From NCBI GenBank assembly GCA_009760855.2, contig WPIO01000007.1, positions 168,501 to 232,500 of the forward strand: DNA of 64,000 nucleotides, read 5' to 3'. The notes under the pieces were generated by a model. It was given only the letters and a program-made list of their open reading frames with translations, had not been told where the DNA came from and did not search any database. The DNA is from Cristatella mucedo. Taxonomy: Eukaryota; Bryozoa; Phylactolaemata; Cristatellidae. Below are positions 63,109 to 64,000 of this stretch, piece after piece; positions within the stretch are counted from its first letter, which is position 1, and the number at the start of each line of letters is the position of its first letter. Position numbers and translations under genes: made by a program.

Positions 63109-63398
63109 TGTAGTTCGAATGTATGCAGGCTCCTCTGATGAGCCTGTGATGTGGCATGGACACTGGCCGGTAACCCGCCGGTGGCCAGATGGTGGATTCA
63201 CCGTCAGGATCGGCCGGTGCACAGTTGTGGTCCTCGATGAATCATCGGGGTCAACCATGGGACTTGGGCAGTCGAGGAGTGGGAGTCGAGTGGGAGAAGG
63301 GGGCGAAGGGAACCGTGCGTCCTTCGGCTCCGTGCCTTGCGAAATAAACTGTTGGCGTTGTTCATCGGCTGGCTCTCTGATGTGCGAACCAAACTACA
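63109..63398 (+). mobile_element. Solo LTR with perfect 5-bp target-site duplication
   Basis: The element begins TGTAGTT and ends AACTACA (7-bp inverted ends, canonical TG...CA), is 290 bp long, and is flanked on both sides by AGCGC (63104-63108 and 63399-63403). An AATAAA lies at 63343-63348, as expected near the R/U5 border. No retrotransposon internal region is adjacent, so it is a solo LTR left by recombination. The related copy is at 6875-7227. Confidence 0.9.
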
Positions 63399-63403
63399 AG
63401 CGC

Positions 63404-64000
63404 AACTGCCTGACTTTAACTAAGTTAGGATTTTAGTAGCGTCGGGTCCGAGATCAGAAACCATGAGTAATATATCGGCGTTTTTTATCTGGCTGCTGCA
63501 GCAGGCCGTAGTTTTACTGCCGCTCCTTAAATTAAGGCTGGTGTCAATCAAAATATATAATGGAACATGGTACAACCAGCTAGGCCTTTGATTTTTAATT
63601 TATCCGCAATAATGAGTTAATAAACGTATCCAGTTTTTCCGAGGAGGTTTCAATATGAGACCGATGGAGCTTTCAAGGGTATCGCGGACAACATTTAATG
63701 AGCTCTTTTAAAGACAAATCCAACTGTATTTGCCTCCCTCAAAGTGCAAGCTAGTCTAAACTGCGTTATTGGCATTACGCTGAAGCTATCAAGCCACGAG
63801 TTGGCCTCGGACTGTGTCGTTATGCGTTATATTCTACTCGATTTTAGTCGCAATTCGGCGTCGGCTCTGGGGTACTAGTTCCGCGCAGATTTCTCCTTCG
63901 CACCAGTCTCGTTTTATCGTGCGTTCTTTGCGTTACTGGCGTAGTAAGACCTTGCGGCGCCCGGGGACAAAGTTACAAACGGGCCCCCTCCCCTTGACAA
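63404..64000. other. No feature recognised
   Basis: The last 600 bases contain no supported gene or repeat, apart from a G/C-rich end. Confidence 0.5.

Overview
This window looks like a piece of an invertebrate animal nuclear genome. It has genes split by GT-AG introns, microsatellites up to several hundred bases, many 5'-truncated L2-type LINE copies, tRNA-derived SINEs, solo LTRs and a tRNA gene with an intron. I cannot name the species. The moderate GC content, introns up to about 8 kb and L2/SINE load would suit several invertebrate groups.

Two host genes can be reconstructed, and they point toward each other. On the plus strand, from about 23.6 or 24.0 kb to at least 44.07 kb, lies an anoctamin of the TMEM16 family closest to vertebrate ANO8. 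Twelve exons (23979-24252 to 43960-44070) join in frame at consistent phases. From the first in-frame ATG they give 698 codons without a stop, covering the N-terminal dimerisation region and all ten expected membrane segments. A candidate first coding exon (23586-23784) is phase-compatible. The 3' terminal exon(s) and stop codon were not recognised. On the minus strand, from 62581 down to 50726, lies a complete five-exon gene for RNA polymerase III subunit RPC7 (POLR3G/POLR3GL type, 227 aa), with a 10-codon upstream ORF just before its start codon. A tRNA-Tyr(GTA) gene with a 27-nt intron and a T6 terminator lies on the minus strand at 15300-15400. Pol III subunit and tRNA gene are functionally related but 35 kb apart, and I see no sign of linkage beyond chance.

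Layout: 1-2.2 kb is GC/CpG-rich with no confident gene. 2.2-23 kb is mainly repeats: two LINE families, microsatellites, one solo LTR, a fragment of a transposon-associated ORF, the tRNA, and a few unidentified open frames. 23.6-44.1 kb is the ANO8-like gene; its 8.4-kb intron holds the best-preserved LINE copy (antisense). 44.1-50.7 kb is almost entirely LINE and SINE debris. 50.7-62.6 kb is the RPC7 gene. 62.6-64 kb holds its presumptive upstream region and a solo LTR with a perfect 5-bp target-site duplication.

The most notable observations are: a 124-bp tandem duplication of the 5' part of the anoctamin TM6 exon, whose upstream copy carries a stop; a 3' tail hairpin shared between the L2-type LINE and a tRNA-derived SINE; the uORF of the RPC7 gene; microsatellites that grew inside LINE copies; and several open frames I could not identify. 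No CRISPR array, operon or prokaryotic feature is present.
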